Assembly: GCF_003207855.1 (NCBI RefSeq)
Contig: NZ_NKTZ01000003.1
Location: 1 to 64,000, forward strand
Direction of reading: 5' to 3'
DNA: 64,000 bases
Source of the DNA: Komagataeibacter rhaeticus
GTDB lineage: Bacteria; Pseudomonadota; Alphaproteobacteria; Acetobacterales; Acetobacteraceae
In this document: one piece after another, positions 50,116 through 57,789 of the stretch
Position numbering within the stretch: the first letter of the stretch is position 1
Layout: the number at the start of each line of letters is the position of its first letter
Translations under genes and position numbers: made by a program
The notes under the pieces: generated by a model
What the model saw: only the letters and a program-made list of their open reading frames with translations
Told to the model about the DNA's origin: nothing
Database searches by the model: none

Positions 50116-50733
50116 TCAGGCCGCGCCGGTCCAGCCCCGGTCAGCGAATATCCGCTGGTAGATGGCATGGATCACATCCTGCTTGTTGCGGTTGTACTCC
50201 TGTACCGTGGCCACACCCTGCCGCGCATGCTCCTTGACGCGCGCATAGCGTTCCCGGTCATCGGGGTGGGTGCGCAGCCAGTCGCGGAACAGGATGTGCC
50301 GGGCATGCTCGGGGCATGCGGGGCCAAAGACATGCAGGTTGAGGCGCGGCATGTCATGACGCAGCATCCGGTGGCCGTACCATCCGCGCTCGCGCACGCT
50401 CAGCCAGTAACCCAGCGCGGCAAGCTGCGGAATATAGGTGTCTTCGCGCTCCGGGTCGGCCATGATGCAGTCAATATCAATGACGGGCTTGGCCGCCAGC
50501 ATCGGCACCGCCGTGGACCCCACATGCGCAACCGCCAGCGCCCTGTCCCCCAGTGCTGTCCGGATCGCGTCACGGGCCGTGGCAAACTGCTCCGCCCATT
50601 GTGGGGACCATGGCTGTATCGTGATGGCTTCCTGTGGTGGCCTGCCCCTGACCCACGGATTCTCCCCCGGGTCACCTGATGCGAAGGTCATGATCTGGCA
50701 TGGATCGGTGCAGAGTTGCGGGTCATGGTTCAT
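50116..50733 (-). CDS. GrpB-family nucleotidyltransferase-like protein
   Basis: 205 aa. 'ITIQPWSPQWAEQFATARDA', 'AVAHVGSTAVPMLAAKPVID', 'IDCIMADPEREDTYIPQLAA' and 'HVFGPACPEHARHILFRDWL' are hallmarks of the GrpB/DUF2 nucleotidyltransferase family, with the G-S...D-x-D active site preserved (GSTAVP, DIDCIM). The exact substrate is unknown. GAGG precedes the ATG at 50733. Transcribed away from the transporter gene. Confidence 0.85.
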   Translation of the reverse strand: MNHDPQLCTDPCQIMTFASGDPGENPWVRGRPPQEAITIQPWSPQWAEQFATARDAIRTALGDRALAVAHVGSTAVPMLAAKPVIDIDCIMADPEREDTYIPQLAALGYWLSVRERGWYGHRMLRHDMPRLNLHVFGPACPEHARHILFRDWLRTHPDDRERYARVKEHARQGVATVQEYNRNKQDVIHAIYQRIFADRGWTGAA

Positions 50734-50870
50734 CGGGGGGCCTCGGGGGTATTTCTGGGGTCTGGATGACGCGCGCCAGCCCTGTCGCGCCGGTGGACAG
50801 ACGGGATACCGCCTGCGCCACGGGCTGGCGGGCTGCTGCTTGACGGCGCAGGCGATGCTGTTACGATAAC

Positions 50871-50886
50871 CTAACCATCTGGTCAG
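50871..50886. promoter_or_regulatory. RutR-like operator upstream of the nucleoside transporter gene
   Basis: CTAACCA-TC-TGGTCAG is an inverted repeat with seven-base arms and one mismatch. It differs from the known RutR core TGACCA-N2-TGGTCA at one position and lies 39 bases before the transporter start. A similar box lies before preT (57180-57195). Confidence 0.6.
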
Positions 50887-50924
50887 AAAACATCATTTCC
50901 CGCCCGCAGCCTGAAGGGTTCCAC

Positions 50925-52160
50925 ATGCATATCCGTGGCTATTTTGGCGTATTGTTGCTGATCTGTATCGGTATCATCTTTTCCACGGATCGCAAGCGTA
51001 TCAATGCGCGCATCATCGTATCGTGCCTGCTGCTGCAGGCCGCCATCGGGGTCCTGGTGCTGCGCGTGCCCGCGGGTCAGGCGCTGCTCAAGGCGATTGC
51101 GGGCGTGGTGACCGGCGTGCTGTCCTATGGTGGCGAGGGCGCGCGCTTTTTGTTCGGGGCGCTGGTCGGGCCGCGCATGCACGAAATCTTTCCCGATGGG
51201 TCCTACATCTTCGCCTTTCAGGTCCTGCCCTCGCTGGTCTATGTCAGCGCCCTGATCGCCATTCTCTACCATTTCGGAATCATGCAGACCTTTGCCCGTG
51301 TGCTGGGGCGGGGGGTACAGTGGCTGCTGGGCACGTCGCCCGTTGAATCCTTTGGCGCGATCATCACCATCTTTGTTGGCCAGAGCGAACTGCCGGTAGC
51401 CCTTGGCCCCTATCTTGCCACCATGAGCACGACGGAACTGTTCAGCACCCTGTGCAGCGGCACGGCGTCCATATCCGGGGCTACGCTCATCGGGTATTTC
51501 GGGCTGGGGGTTCCGGCGGAATATCTTGTCGCGGCATCGTTCATGGCCATTCCCGGCGGGCTGCTGTTTGGCAAGCTGCTGGAACCCCGGCCGCCGGGGG
51601 CGCCGGTCAGCCCGGTCGGCGCGGCGGGCCGCGCCTATCACCGCGCCTTTTTTGAAGCCGTGATGGAAGGCGCGCTGAAGGGCGCCCACACCGCCATGGC
51701 GGTGGCCGCCATGCTGGTGGCCTGTATCGGGCTGATCGCGCTGGTCAATGGCATGCTGCAGGCCATGGGGGGGTATGTCGGGCTGCCGGGACTGTCGCTG
51801 GAATATCTGATGGGATTCATCTTCTCCCCCGTGGCGTGGCTGCTGGGGGTACCCGGCGCGGAATGCAGCACGGTGGGCTCGGTGCTGGGACTGAAGGTGG
51901 TGCTGAACGAATTTGTCGCCTACCTGCATCTGGGACCCGACATTCAGGCCGGGCGCCTGTCGCAGCGGGCGGCGGCAATCGCCTCGCTGGCGCTGTGTGG
52001 CTTCGCCAATCTCAGTTCGCTCGGGCTGCTGGTTGCCGCCTTTGGCAGCCAGTGCCCCGAACGGCGGGAAGAAGTCGCCCGCAAAAGCGCGCGCGCCGTG
52101 CTGGGGGGCATGCTGTCCAACCTGATGAGTGCGGCGATCGCGGGGATCATCCTGCCATAG
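50925..52160 (+). CDS. CNT (NupC) family nucleoside:H+ symporter
   Basis: 411 aa, polytopic. It carries family motifs 'IFVGQSELPVALGPYLATMS' (G-Q-S-E substrate region), 'LCSGTASISGATLIGYFGLG' and the C-terminal 'VVLNEFVAYLHLGPDIQAGR'. AAGGG precedes the ATG at 50925. A RutR-like box in the promoter points to import of pyrimidine nucleosides or pseudouridine. It resembles the second transporter at 63672, so the two are paralogues. Confidence 0.92.
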   Translation: MHIRGYFGVLLLICIGIIFSTDRKRINARIIVSCLLLQAAIGVLVLRVPAGQALLKAIAGVVTGVLSYGGEGARFLFGALVGPRMHEIFPDGSYIFAFQVLPSLVYVSALIAILYHFGIMQTFARVLGRGVQWLLGTSPVESFGAIITIFVGQSELPVALGPYLATMSTTELFSTLCSGTASISGATLIGYFGLGVPAEYLVAASFMAIPGGLLFGKLLEPRPPGAPVSPVGAAGRAYHRAFFEAVMEGALKGAHTAMAVAAMLVACIGLIALVNGMLQAMGGYVGLPGLSLEYLMGFIFSPVAWLLGVPGAECSTVGSVLGLKVVLNEFVAYLHLGPDIQAGRLSQRAAAIASLALCGFANLSSLGLLVAAFGSQCPERREEVARKSARAVLGGMLSNLMSAAIAGIILP

Positions 52161-52177
52161 CCCTGCCCAGAACCGGC

Positions 52178-52924
52178 TCAGGCTGGTGGCGGGGTTTTGC
52201 CTTCGGCCAGAATGCCCATAAGGTCCAGGGCGTTCTGCGTGGCGGCGCCATAGGTGGTGTTGTCGTAGATTGTCCAGACATCGCTACCGCGCCGGGCCAG
52301 AGCCGTAACGACGGCCGCCTGGGTTGCAATGGCCTCTTTTCCATAAGGTGACTGGTAGATGCGCGGGCTGCCGTGCAGGCGGAAATAGGCCAGCCCTTCC
52401 CAGCCACCGGGCCGTGCGGCGGGCGAGGCCCGGGGCGGGTCCGCCGCCACGCGTGAGACCTGCTGCCGTTTCAGCATGAGATCAACCTGGGGCAGGAACC
52501 AGCTTGCATGCCTTGGCTCCAGCACGACAGCACCCGCAACCATGGCTTTCAGGTCACTGAGAAAACGTTCGGCGCACTCACCGGGATAGGCGAAACCGGG
52601 GGGAAGCTGGACAAGGATGGGACCACGCCGTGCGCCCAGCCCATCCGTTTCTTCCACAAAACGTTCCATAAGGGCATGGCAGTTGACCAGGCGATGCTCA
52701 TGCGTGATGGTTCTGGGCAGCTTGACGGCAAAGCGGAATGCAGGGGGCACGCTTGCGGCCCAGCGTTCGTAGGTCGTGCGCCGGTGCGGGCGATAGAAAC
52801 TGCTGTTGATCTCGACCGCCGCAAAACGGGCGCCATAGCGTTCAAGATGCGTGCCAGAAGCAGGGAACAGCCCGGACAGTGCCGATGGGATCGACCAGCC
52901 TGCAACACCGACGCGAATGGACAT
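52178..52924 (-). CDS. DUF72 family protein
   Basis: 248 aa, TIM-barrel-like. The markers are 'RVGVAGWSIP', 'RFAAVEINSSFYRPHRRTTY', 'FRFAVKLPRTITHEHRL', 'LVQLPPGFAY', 'VVLEPRHASWF' and 'YFRLHGSPRIYQSPYGKEAI', all of DUF72. The function is not established. AGGAAG precedes the ATG at 52924. It is convergent with the transporter gene. Confidence 0.85.
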   Translation of the reverse strand: MSIRVGVAGWSIPSALSGLFPASGTHLERYGARFAAVEINSSFYRPHRRTTYERWAASVPPAFRFAVKLPRTITHEHRLVNCHALMERFVEETDGLGARRGPILVQLPPGFAYPGECAERFLSDLKAMVAGAVVLEPRHASWFLPQVDLMLKRQQVSRVAADPPRASPAARPGGWEGLAYFRLHGSPRIYQSPYGKEAIATQAAVVTALARRGSDVWTIYDNTTYGAATQNALDLMGILAEGKTPPPA

Positions 52925-53007
52925 GGGCACTTCCTCCCCTGCCCCGGTAACGTGCAGCCTTATGGACTGCCTGCCAACAGATGTTTGATAAAAAAGTAAA
53001 AATCTCC

Positions 53008-53040
53008 GGGTGTCACCTTTTTTTCAAAAAGGCGACACCC
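53008..53040. repeat. Intergenic hairpin repeat, copy 4
   Basis: GGGTGTCACCTTTTT and AAAAAGGCGACACCC form 15-base arms with one mismatch. It shares the GGTG(C/T)C...TTTTTT core with copies 1-3 and can act as a terminator between the hydrolase and DUF72 genes. Confidence 0.65.
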
Positions 53041-53161
53041 GCCGAAGCGTCCTGAACAGAGCTTCACCCGGCACGTCCCTGGACAGGCTGCGTGCCGGCC
53101 TGCCATTCATCTTACGCACGCCGGCGCCGCCATTACGGGCGGCCCGCTGGCCTGCGTGCCG

Positions 53162-54433
53162 TCAGCCCGCGTTGAACGCGGCGTCCGCCTTGAGAATGGC
53201 CTTGAGCAGCACACCCGCGCCAGCCGCCGCATCCTGTTCGGTAATGCTTTCGGCCTCGTTATGGCTCAGGCCATCCGCGCAGGGCACGAAGATCATGGTC
53301 GTGGGGGTCACGCGCGCCATGTAGGCGGCATCATGCCCCGGCCCGGATACGATGCGCCGGGCGCCGTAACCGCTTTCCGTTGCCGCAGCCTCGACCATGC
53401 CGATGCATTTGGGATCGAAATGCACGGCAGGGGCATCCCAGATCCGTACGATTTCCATCTCTACATTGCTGCGCCGGGCTATCTCGGGCAGCTGGCTGTA
53501 CAGTTCCTCCTCCATCTGGCGCACGACCGCGTCATCGGGGTCACGCATGTCGATGGTGAAGAACACTTCCCCCGGCACCACGTTGTTGCTGTTGGGGCGG
53601 TTCTCGATCAGGCCCACGGTGCCAACCGCAGTGGGTGCGTGCGCACAGGCCACCTGGCTCACGGCCTCAATCATCCGCGCGGAAGCCAACAGCGCGTCAT
53701 GGCGCATGGGCATGGGGGTGGAGCCGGCATGGGCATCCTTGCCCTTTACCGTAACCTCATACCACCGGGCACCCTGCACGCCGGTCACGATGCCGATGGT
53801 CTTGCCTTCGGCCTCCAGGATCGGCCCCTGCTCAATATGCAGTTCAAAATAGGCGGTGACCGGATGCTGGCCGCACGGCTCGCTGCCGCGATAGCCGATG
53901 GCCTCCAGTTCATCACCAAAACGCTTGCCCGCGCGGTCGCGCTTGTCCAGCACTTCCTGTTCGGTAAATACGCCGGTGAACACGCCCGAACACATCATGG
54001 GGGGTGTAAAGCGGGAACCCTCCTCGTTCGTCCAGTTGATCACCTCGATCGGGTGACGGGTCACATAACCCGACCGCTCCAGCGCGCGCAGCACCGACAG
54101 GCCGCCCAGAACCCCAAGGATACCGTCATACTTGCCGCCCGTGGGCTGCGTATCCAGGTGGCTGCCGATGGTGATGGGCGGCAGGCTGTTGTCCAGCCCC
54201 GGGCGGCGGGCAAACTGGTTGCCCATGGAATCGAACGTGACCGTGCAGCCAAGCGCTTCACAGGTGCGCGCGAACCAGTCACGCACCTGCCTGTCTTCCG
54301 CCGTAAGCGTCAGGCGGCGCACGCCGCCCTTGGGCGTGCCCCCGAATCTGGCGGTTTCCATCAGGTCCGCCCACAGGGCCTGGCCATCGATGCCGATATT
54401 GCTGCCATGTGGGGCGGTGTTTTGCTGTGTCAT
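53162..54433 (-). CDS. pydC: Zn-dependent amidohydrolase, probable N-carbamoyl-beta-alanine hydrolase
   Basis: 423 aa of the M20 carbamoylase/allantoate amidohydrolase group. Metal-ligand motifs are 'ITIGSHLDTQPTGGKYDGIL' (His, Asp), 'VINWTNEEGSRFTPPMMCSG' (Glu), 'AYFELHIEQGPILEAEGKTI' (His), and 'IVSGPGHDAAYMARVTPTTM' (His). The dimerisation domain includes 'GKDAHAGSTPMPMRHDALL'. AAGGAAG precedes the ATG. The gene follows preA by 41 bases, so beta-ureidopropionase is the most likely activity. Other N-carbamoyl amides cannot be excluded. Confidence 0.85.
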   Translation of the reverse strand: MTQQNTAPHGSNIGIDGQALWADLMETARFGGTPKGGVRRLTLTAEDRQVRDWFARTCEALGCTVTFDSMGNQFARRPGLDNSLPPITIGSHLDTQPTGGKYDGILGVLGGLSVLRALERSGYVTRHPIEVINWTNEEGSRFTPPMMCSGVFTGVFTEQEVLDKRDRAGKRFGDELEAIGYRGSEPCGQHPVTAYFELHIEQGPILEAEGKTIGIVTGVQGARWYEVTVKGKDAHAGSTPMPMRHDALLASARMIEAVSQVACAHAPTAVGTVGLIENRPNSNNVVPGEVFFTIDMRDPDDAVVRQMEEELYSQLPEIARRSNVEMEIVRIWDAPAVHFDPKCIGMVEAAATESGYGARRIVSGPGHDAAYMARVTPTTMIFVPCADGLSHNEAESITEQDAAAGAGVLLKAILKADAAFNAG

Positions 54434-54474
54434 AAGCTTCCTTCCATGCTGGGCCACCATCCTTGCGGGGTCCG

Positions 54475-55749
54475 TTACGACTCCACTGCCACGCGGGCGG
54501 GGTTGTTCGGGTGCTCGGGCCATGTCAGCACACCATCAACCGGCTGGGGCTGCATGGTTATGCAGTCACTGACAGGGCAGACATGCGCGCACAGGTTACA
54601 GCCCACGCATTCCGCATCAATCACCTCGTAATGCCGCTCACCGTCCACCCGGGTCTTTGCAATCGCCTGGTGGGAGGTATCTTCGCATGCAATGTGACAC
54701 AGGCCGCATTTGATACAGGCATCCTGATCAATCTTGGCGATGGTGTTGAACTTCATGTTCAACTGGTTCCACGGCACGAAACGTTCGATCGCGCGCCCGG
54801 TCACGTCATCAATGGTGGCGTAGCCCTTCTGGTCCATCCATGCGGACAGGCCATCGGCCATGTCCTCGACGATGCGGAAGCCGTAATGCATCGCCGCCGT
54901 GCAGACCTGCAGCGTGCTCGCACCCATGGCCAGGAATTCCGCCGCGTCCCGCCACGAACCGATGCCGCCGATACCGGAAATGGGCAGGCGTGCCAGTTCG
55001 GGGTCACGGGCAATGTCGCCAATCATGCGCAGCGCGATGGGCTTGACCGCCGGGCCGCAATAGCCACCATGCGTGCCCTTGCCGTCCACCGTGGGCATCG
55101 GGGCCATCAGGTCCAGGTCCACCCCGATGACCGACTGGATGGTATTGATGAGCGAGACCGCATCCGCCCCGCCCCGCAGCGCCGCGCGCGCGGGCATCAG
55201 GATGTTGGTGATGTTGGGCGTCAGCTTGACGATGACGGGCATGCGGGTGTTCTGCTTGCACCAGCGCGTGACCATTTCCACATATTCGGGCACCTGGCCC
55301 ACGGCGGCGCCCATGTTGCGCTCGGACATGCCATGCGGGCAGCCGAAGTTCAGCTCGATGCCATCGGCACCCGTTTCCTCCACGATGGGCAGGATCGCCT
55401 TCCAGCTTTCCTCCACGCAGGGCACCATCAGGCTGACCACGACCGCGCGGTCGGGATAGTCACGCTTGACGGACTTGATTTCGGCAATGTTCGTGGCCAG
55501 CGGGCGGTCGGAAATCAGCTCGATGTTGTTCAGCCCGATCATGCGGGTGCCGTTATAGTCCAGCGAACCGTAGCGGGAGCTGACATTGACCACCGGCGGG
55601 TCTTCACCCAGCGTTTTCCAGACCACGCCACCCCAGCCCGCCTCGAACGCGCGGCGGATGTTGTATTCCTTGTCCGTGGGCGGTGCCGAAGCGAGCCAGA
55701 ACGGGTTGGGCGAGCGGATACCAACAAAATTCGTGCGTAGATCAGCCAT
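54475..55749 (-). CDS. preA: NAD-dependent dihydropyrimidine dehydrogenase subunit PreA
   Basis: 424 aa. The FMN TIM barrel starts 'FVGIRSPNPFWLASAPPTDK', with 'AGWGGVVWKTLGEDPPVVNV' and 'NFGCPHGMSERNMGAAVGQV' (catalytic Cys in NFGCPHG). The C-terminal ferredoxin part has two 4Fe-4S motifs, 'CIKCGLCHIAC' and 'CVGCNLCAHVCPV'. It reduces uracil and thymine to the dihydro forms with PreT. It follows preT by 11 bases. Confidence 0.95.
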   Translation of the reverse strand: MADLRTNFVGIRSPNPFWLASAPPTDKEYNIRRAFEAGWGGVVWKTLGEDPPVVNVSSRYGSLDYNGTRMIGLNNIELISDRPLATNIAEIKSVKRDYPDRAVVVSLMVPCVEESWKAILPIVEETGADGIELNFGCPHGMSERNMGAAVGQVPEYVEMVTRWCKQNTRMPVIVKLTPNITNILMPARAALRGGADAVSLINTIQSVIGVDLDLMAPMPTVDGKGTHGGYCGPAVKPIALRMIGDIARDPELARLPISGIGGIGSWRDAAEFLAMGASTLQVCTAAMHYGFRIVEDMADGLSAWMDQKGYATIDDVTGRAIERFVPWNQLNMKFNTIAKIDQDACIKCGLCHIACEDTSHQAIAKTRVDGERHYEVIDAECVGCNLCAHVCPVSDCITMQPQPVDGVLTWPEHPNNPARVAVES

Positions 55750-55760
55750 GTCCGGTTTCC

Positions 55761-57113
55761 TTACTTCGCCACCGCGGCCGTGAAGGCCGCGTGAATTGCT
55801 TCCGCCGCGTTGCGCCCGTCCCGCACGGCCGCCACGGTCAGATCCTCGCCCGGGGTACAGTCACCCCCGGCATAAACGCCCGGCATTGTGGTCTCACCGT
55901 TTTCGTCCACCACGATCCGGCCACCGGCAATGGCAATGCTCTCGCCATTGAGCGGATCGGGCAGGAAGGTCTGGCCCACGGCCTTGAGCACCATGTCCGC
56001 CTCCTGGATGAAGGTGTCCTGCGCATCATACGTGGCGCGGCCATCGGCCCCCTTGGCGCCACGGGCGAACTCGATGCCCGCCAGCGCGCCGTCACGCGCC
56101 ACCAGCCGCACGGGCGATGCCCACAGCCTGACCGTAACGCCGTTGGTCTGTGCCCATTCGCGCTCCACTGGCGTGGCGGACATGTTTTCCGCCCCGCGAC
56201 GGTAGACGAGTGTCACCTCGTCCGCCCCCAGCCTGCGGGCCTGGACCGCGGCATCCACCGCCGTGTTGCCGCCACCGATCACCACCACGCGGCGACCGAC
56301 CGGCACGGTCTGCTTGCTGGTCGAGCGCAGCCCCTCGATGAAGTCGACGGCGTCCATCACGCCATCAAGGTCCTCGCCCTCGATCCCCAGCGAACGCACG
56401 CCCGCCAGACCCACGGCCAGGAACACGGCATCATATTCGCGCCGCAGGCCGGCGACCGTCATGTCGCGGCCCAGCACTTCGCTCCCGGCAAAGGAAATAC
56501 CGCCGATGGCCAGCAGGAAATCAACCTCGCGCTGGGCAAAGTCGTCCGCCAGCTTGTAGGCGGCAACACCGTATTCGTTCAGGCCGCCGGCAAGGGCATG
56601 GCGGTCGAAGATCATCACGTCATGGCCGTGCATGGCCAGACGGTGCGCGCAGGCAAGGCCGGCCGGCCCCGCACCCACGATGGCGACGCGCTTGCCGGTG
56701 GACGGCGCGCGCGTGAAGGGCTGGCCACCATGCTCCATCTGCCAGTCGGTGGCATGGCGCTGGAGCATGCCGATACGGATGGGCTGGCCTTCCTCACGCG
56801 TATTGTGCACGCATTTCTGCTCACACAGGATCTCGGTGGGGCAGACACGGGCGCAGGAACCGCCCAGGATGTTGGATTCAAGGATGACCCTGGCCGAACC
56901 CGCCATGTTGTCCGTCGCTATGGCGCGGATGAAACGCGGGATGTCGATGCCCGTGGGGCAGGCCTCGATGCATGGCGCATCGTAGCAGTAGAAACAGCGA
57001 TCAGCTTCAACCACGGCCTGGGCATGTGTGAGCGGCGGGTGAGCATCGGAAAAATTAAGCGCAAGCTCGGCATCGGTAAGACGACCGGGCGCTATATCGG
57101 GACCCTGCGGCAT
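55761..57113 (-). CDS. preT: NAD-dependent dihydropyrimidine dehydrogenase subunit PreT
   Basis: 450 aa. N-terminal Fe-S cluster part with 'CYDAPCIEACPTGIDIP' and 'CARVCPTEILCEQKCV', then FAD-binding 'VGAGPAGLACAHRLAMHGH' and NAD(P)-binding 'VIGGGNTAVDAAVQARRLGA'. It passes electrons from NADH to PreA. GGAG precedes the ATG. Its promoter region contains a RutR-like inverted repeat, so the operon preT-preA-hydrolase is probably de-repressed by pyrimidines. Confidence 0.95.
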   Translation of the reverse strand: MPQGPDIAPGRLTDAELALNFSDAHPPLTHAQAVVEADRCFYCYDAPCIEACPTGIDIPRFIRAIATDNMAGSARVILESNILGGSCARVCPTEILCEQKCVHNTREEGQPIRIGMLQRHATDWQMEHGGQPFTRAPSTGKRVAIVGAGPAGLACAHRLAMHGHDVMIFDRHALAGGLNEYGVAAYKLADDFAQREVDFLLAIGGISFAGSEVLGRDMTVAGLRREYDAVFLAVGLAGVRSLGIEGEDLDGVMDAVDFIEGLRSTSKQTVPVGRRVVVIGGGNTAVDAAVQARRLGADEVTLVYRRGAENMSATPVEREWAQTNGVTVRLWASPVRLVARDGALAGIEFARGAKGADGRATYDAQDTFIQEADMVLKAVGQTFLPDPLNGESIAIAGGRIVVDENGETTMPGVYAGGDCTPGEDLTVAAVRDGRNAAEAIHAAFTAAVAK

Positions 57114-57154
57114 GACAGCTCCAACAACTTTCTGATGGAGTGATCATAGGGGGC

Positions 57155-57195
57155 ATCGGTAACCGATCGCAATATTTTTCTGACCATATGATCAG
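57155..57195 (-). promoter_or_regulatory. RutR-like operator and promoter region of the preTA operon
   Basis: CTGACCA-TA-TGATCAG (57180-57195) is an inverted repeat with one mismatch and fits the RutR core TGACCA-N2-TGGTCA except at one base. Beside it (57155-57167) lies a second perfect palindrome, ATCGGT-A-ACCGAT. Both stand 42-82 bases upstream of the preT start. Confidence 0.65.
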
Positions 57196-57329
57196 GTTTC
57201 TTGATCGGGATGCCATCCTGCCACGCGATATAATCATATTTCGAATAAGAAACGACAAACCCGTCGCAATTTATTCATCAATCAGGGAAGTTCCGGATTC
57301 CTGCAACAGGAATCCGGAAAACGGCCGGA

Positions 57330-57743
57330 TCAGGCCTTGGCACCCGGCAGGGGCAGTTCACCCGTCAGGAACTGCGCGCGGCCGTGGCCGAAGCTCCAGT
57401 GCTCGTCATTGTTCTCGACAACGGACACCATGAGGTCGGACGGCGCAAGCCCGGTGCGGGCGTGCAGGGTCTCGGCCAGCAGCTTGTAGAACGCGGCGAT
57501 CTGTTCCTTGCCACGCGGGCGGGAGAAGACCTGCAGCAGCACGACCTTGGAGGTACGCGGAATATCCAGCCCCGTGTCTTCCACGATCATGTGGCTGGGC
57601 TCACGCTCCGACACAAGCTGGTAGCGGTCGCGCACGGGTACCTTGAACGCCTCGACCATCGCGTCGTGGGCGGCGTCAAGGAAGCTGCGCAGTTCTTCGG
57701 GAGTACGGGCGCCCTTGACCACATGGAAATGCATTAACGGCAT
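57330..57743 (-). CDS. Tautomerase-superfamily protein, probable malonate semialdehyde decarboxylase
   Basis: 137 aa starting MPLMHFHVVKGARTPEELRS, so Pro1 is exposed after Met removal. The sequence 'RSFLDAAHDAMVEAFKVPVR' with 'DRYQLVSEREPSHMIVEDTG' and 'VVLLQVFSRPRGKEQIAAFY' aligns closely with malonate semialdehyde decarboxylase. Counting from Pro1, Asp38, Arg74 and Arg76 match that enzyme's Asp37, Arg73 and Arg75 with a one-residue insertion. It lies 46 bases after the aminotransferase gene, whose product from beta-alanine would be malonate semialdehyde. The assignment is by recalled family residues and context. Confidence 0.8.
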   Translation of the reverse strand: MPLMHFHVVKGARTPEELRSFLDAAHDAMVEAFKVPVRDRYQLVSEREPSHMIVEDTGLDIPRTSKVVLLQVFSRPRGKEQIAAFYKLLAETLHARTGLAPSDLMVSVVENNDEHWSFGHGRAQFLTGELPLPGAKA

Positions 57744-57789
57744 GATTTCAGTCCTGTTCTGTTATGGTGTCCTGCCCGGTGGCACCGGT

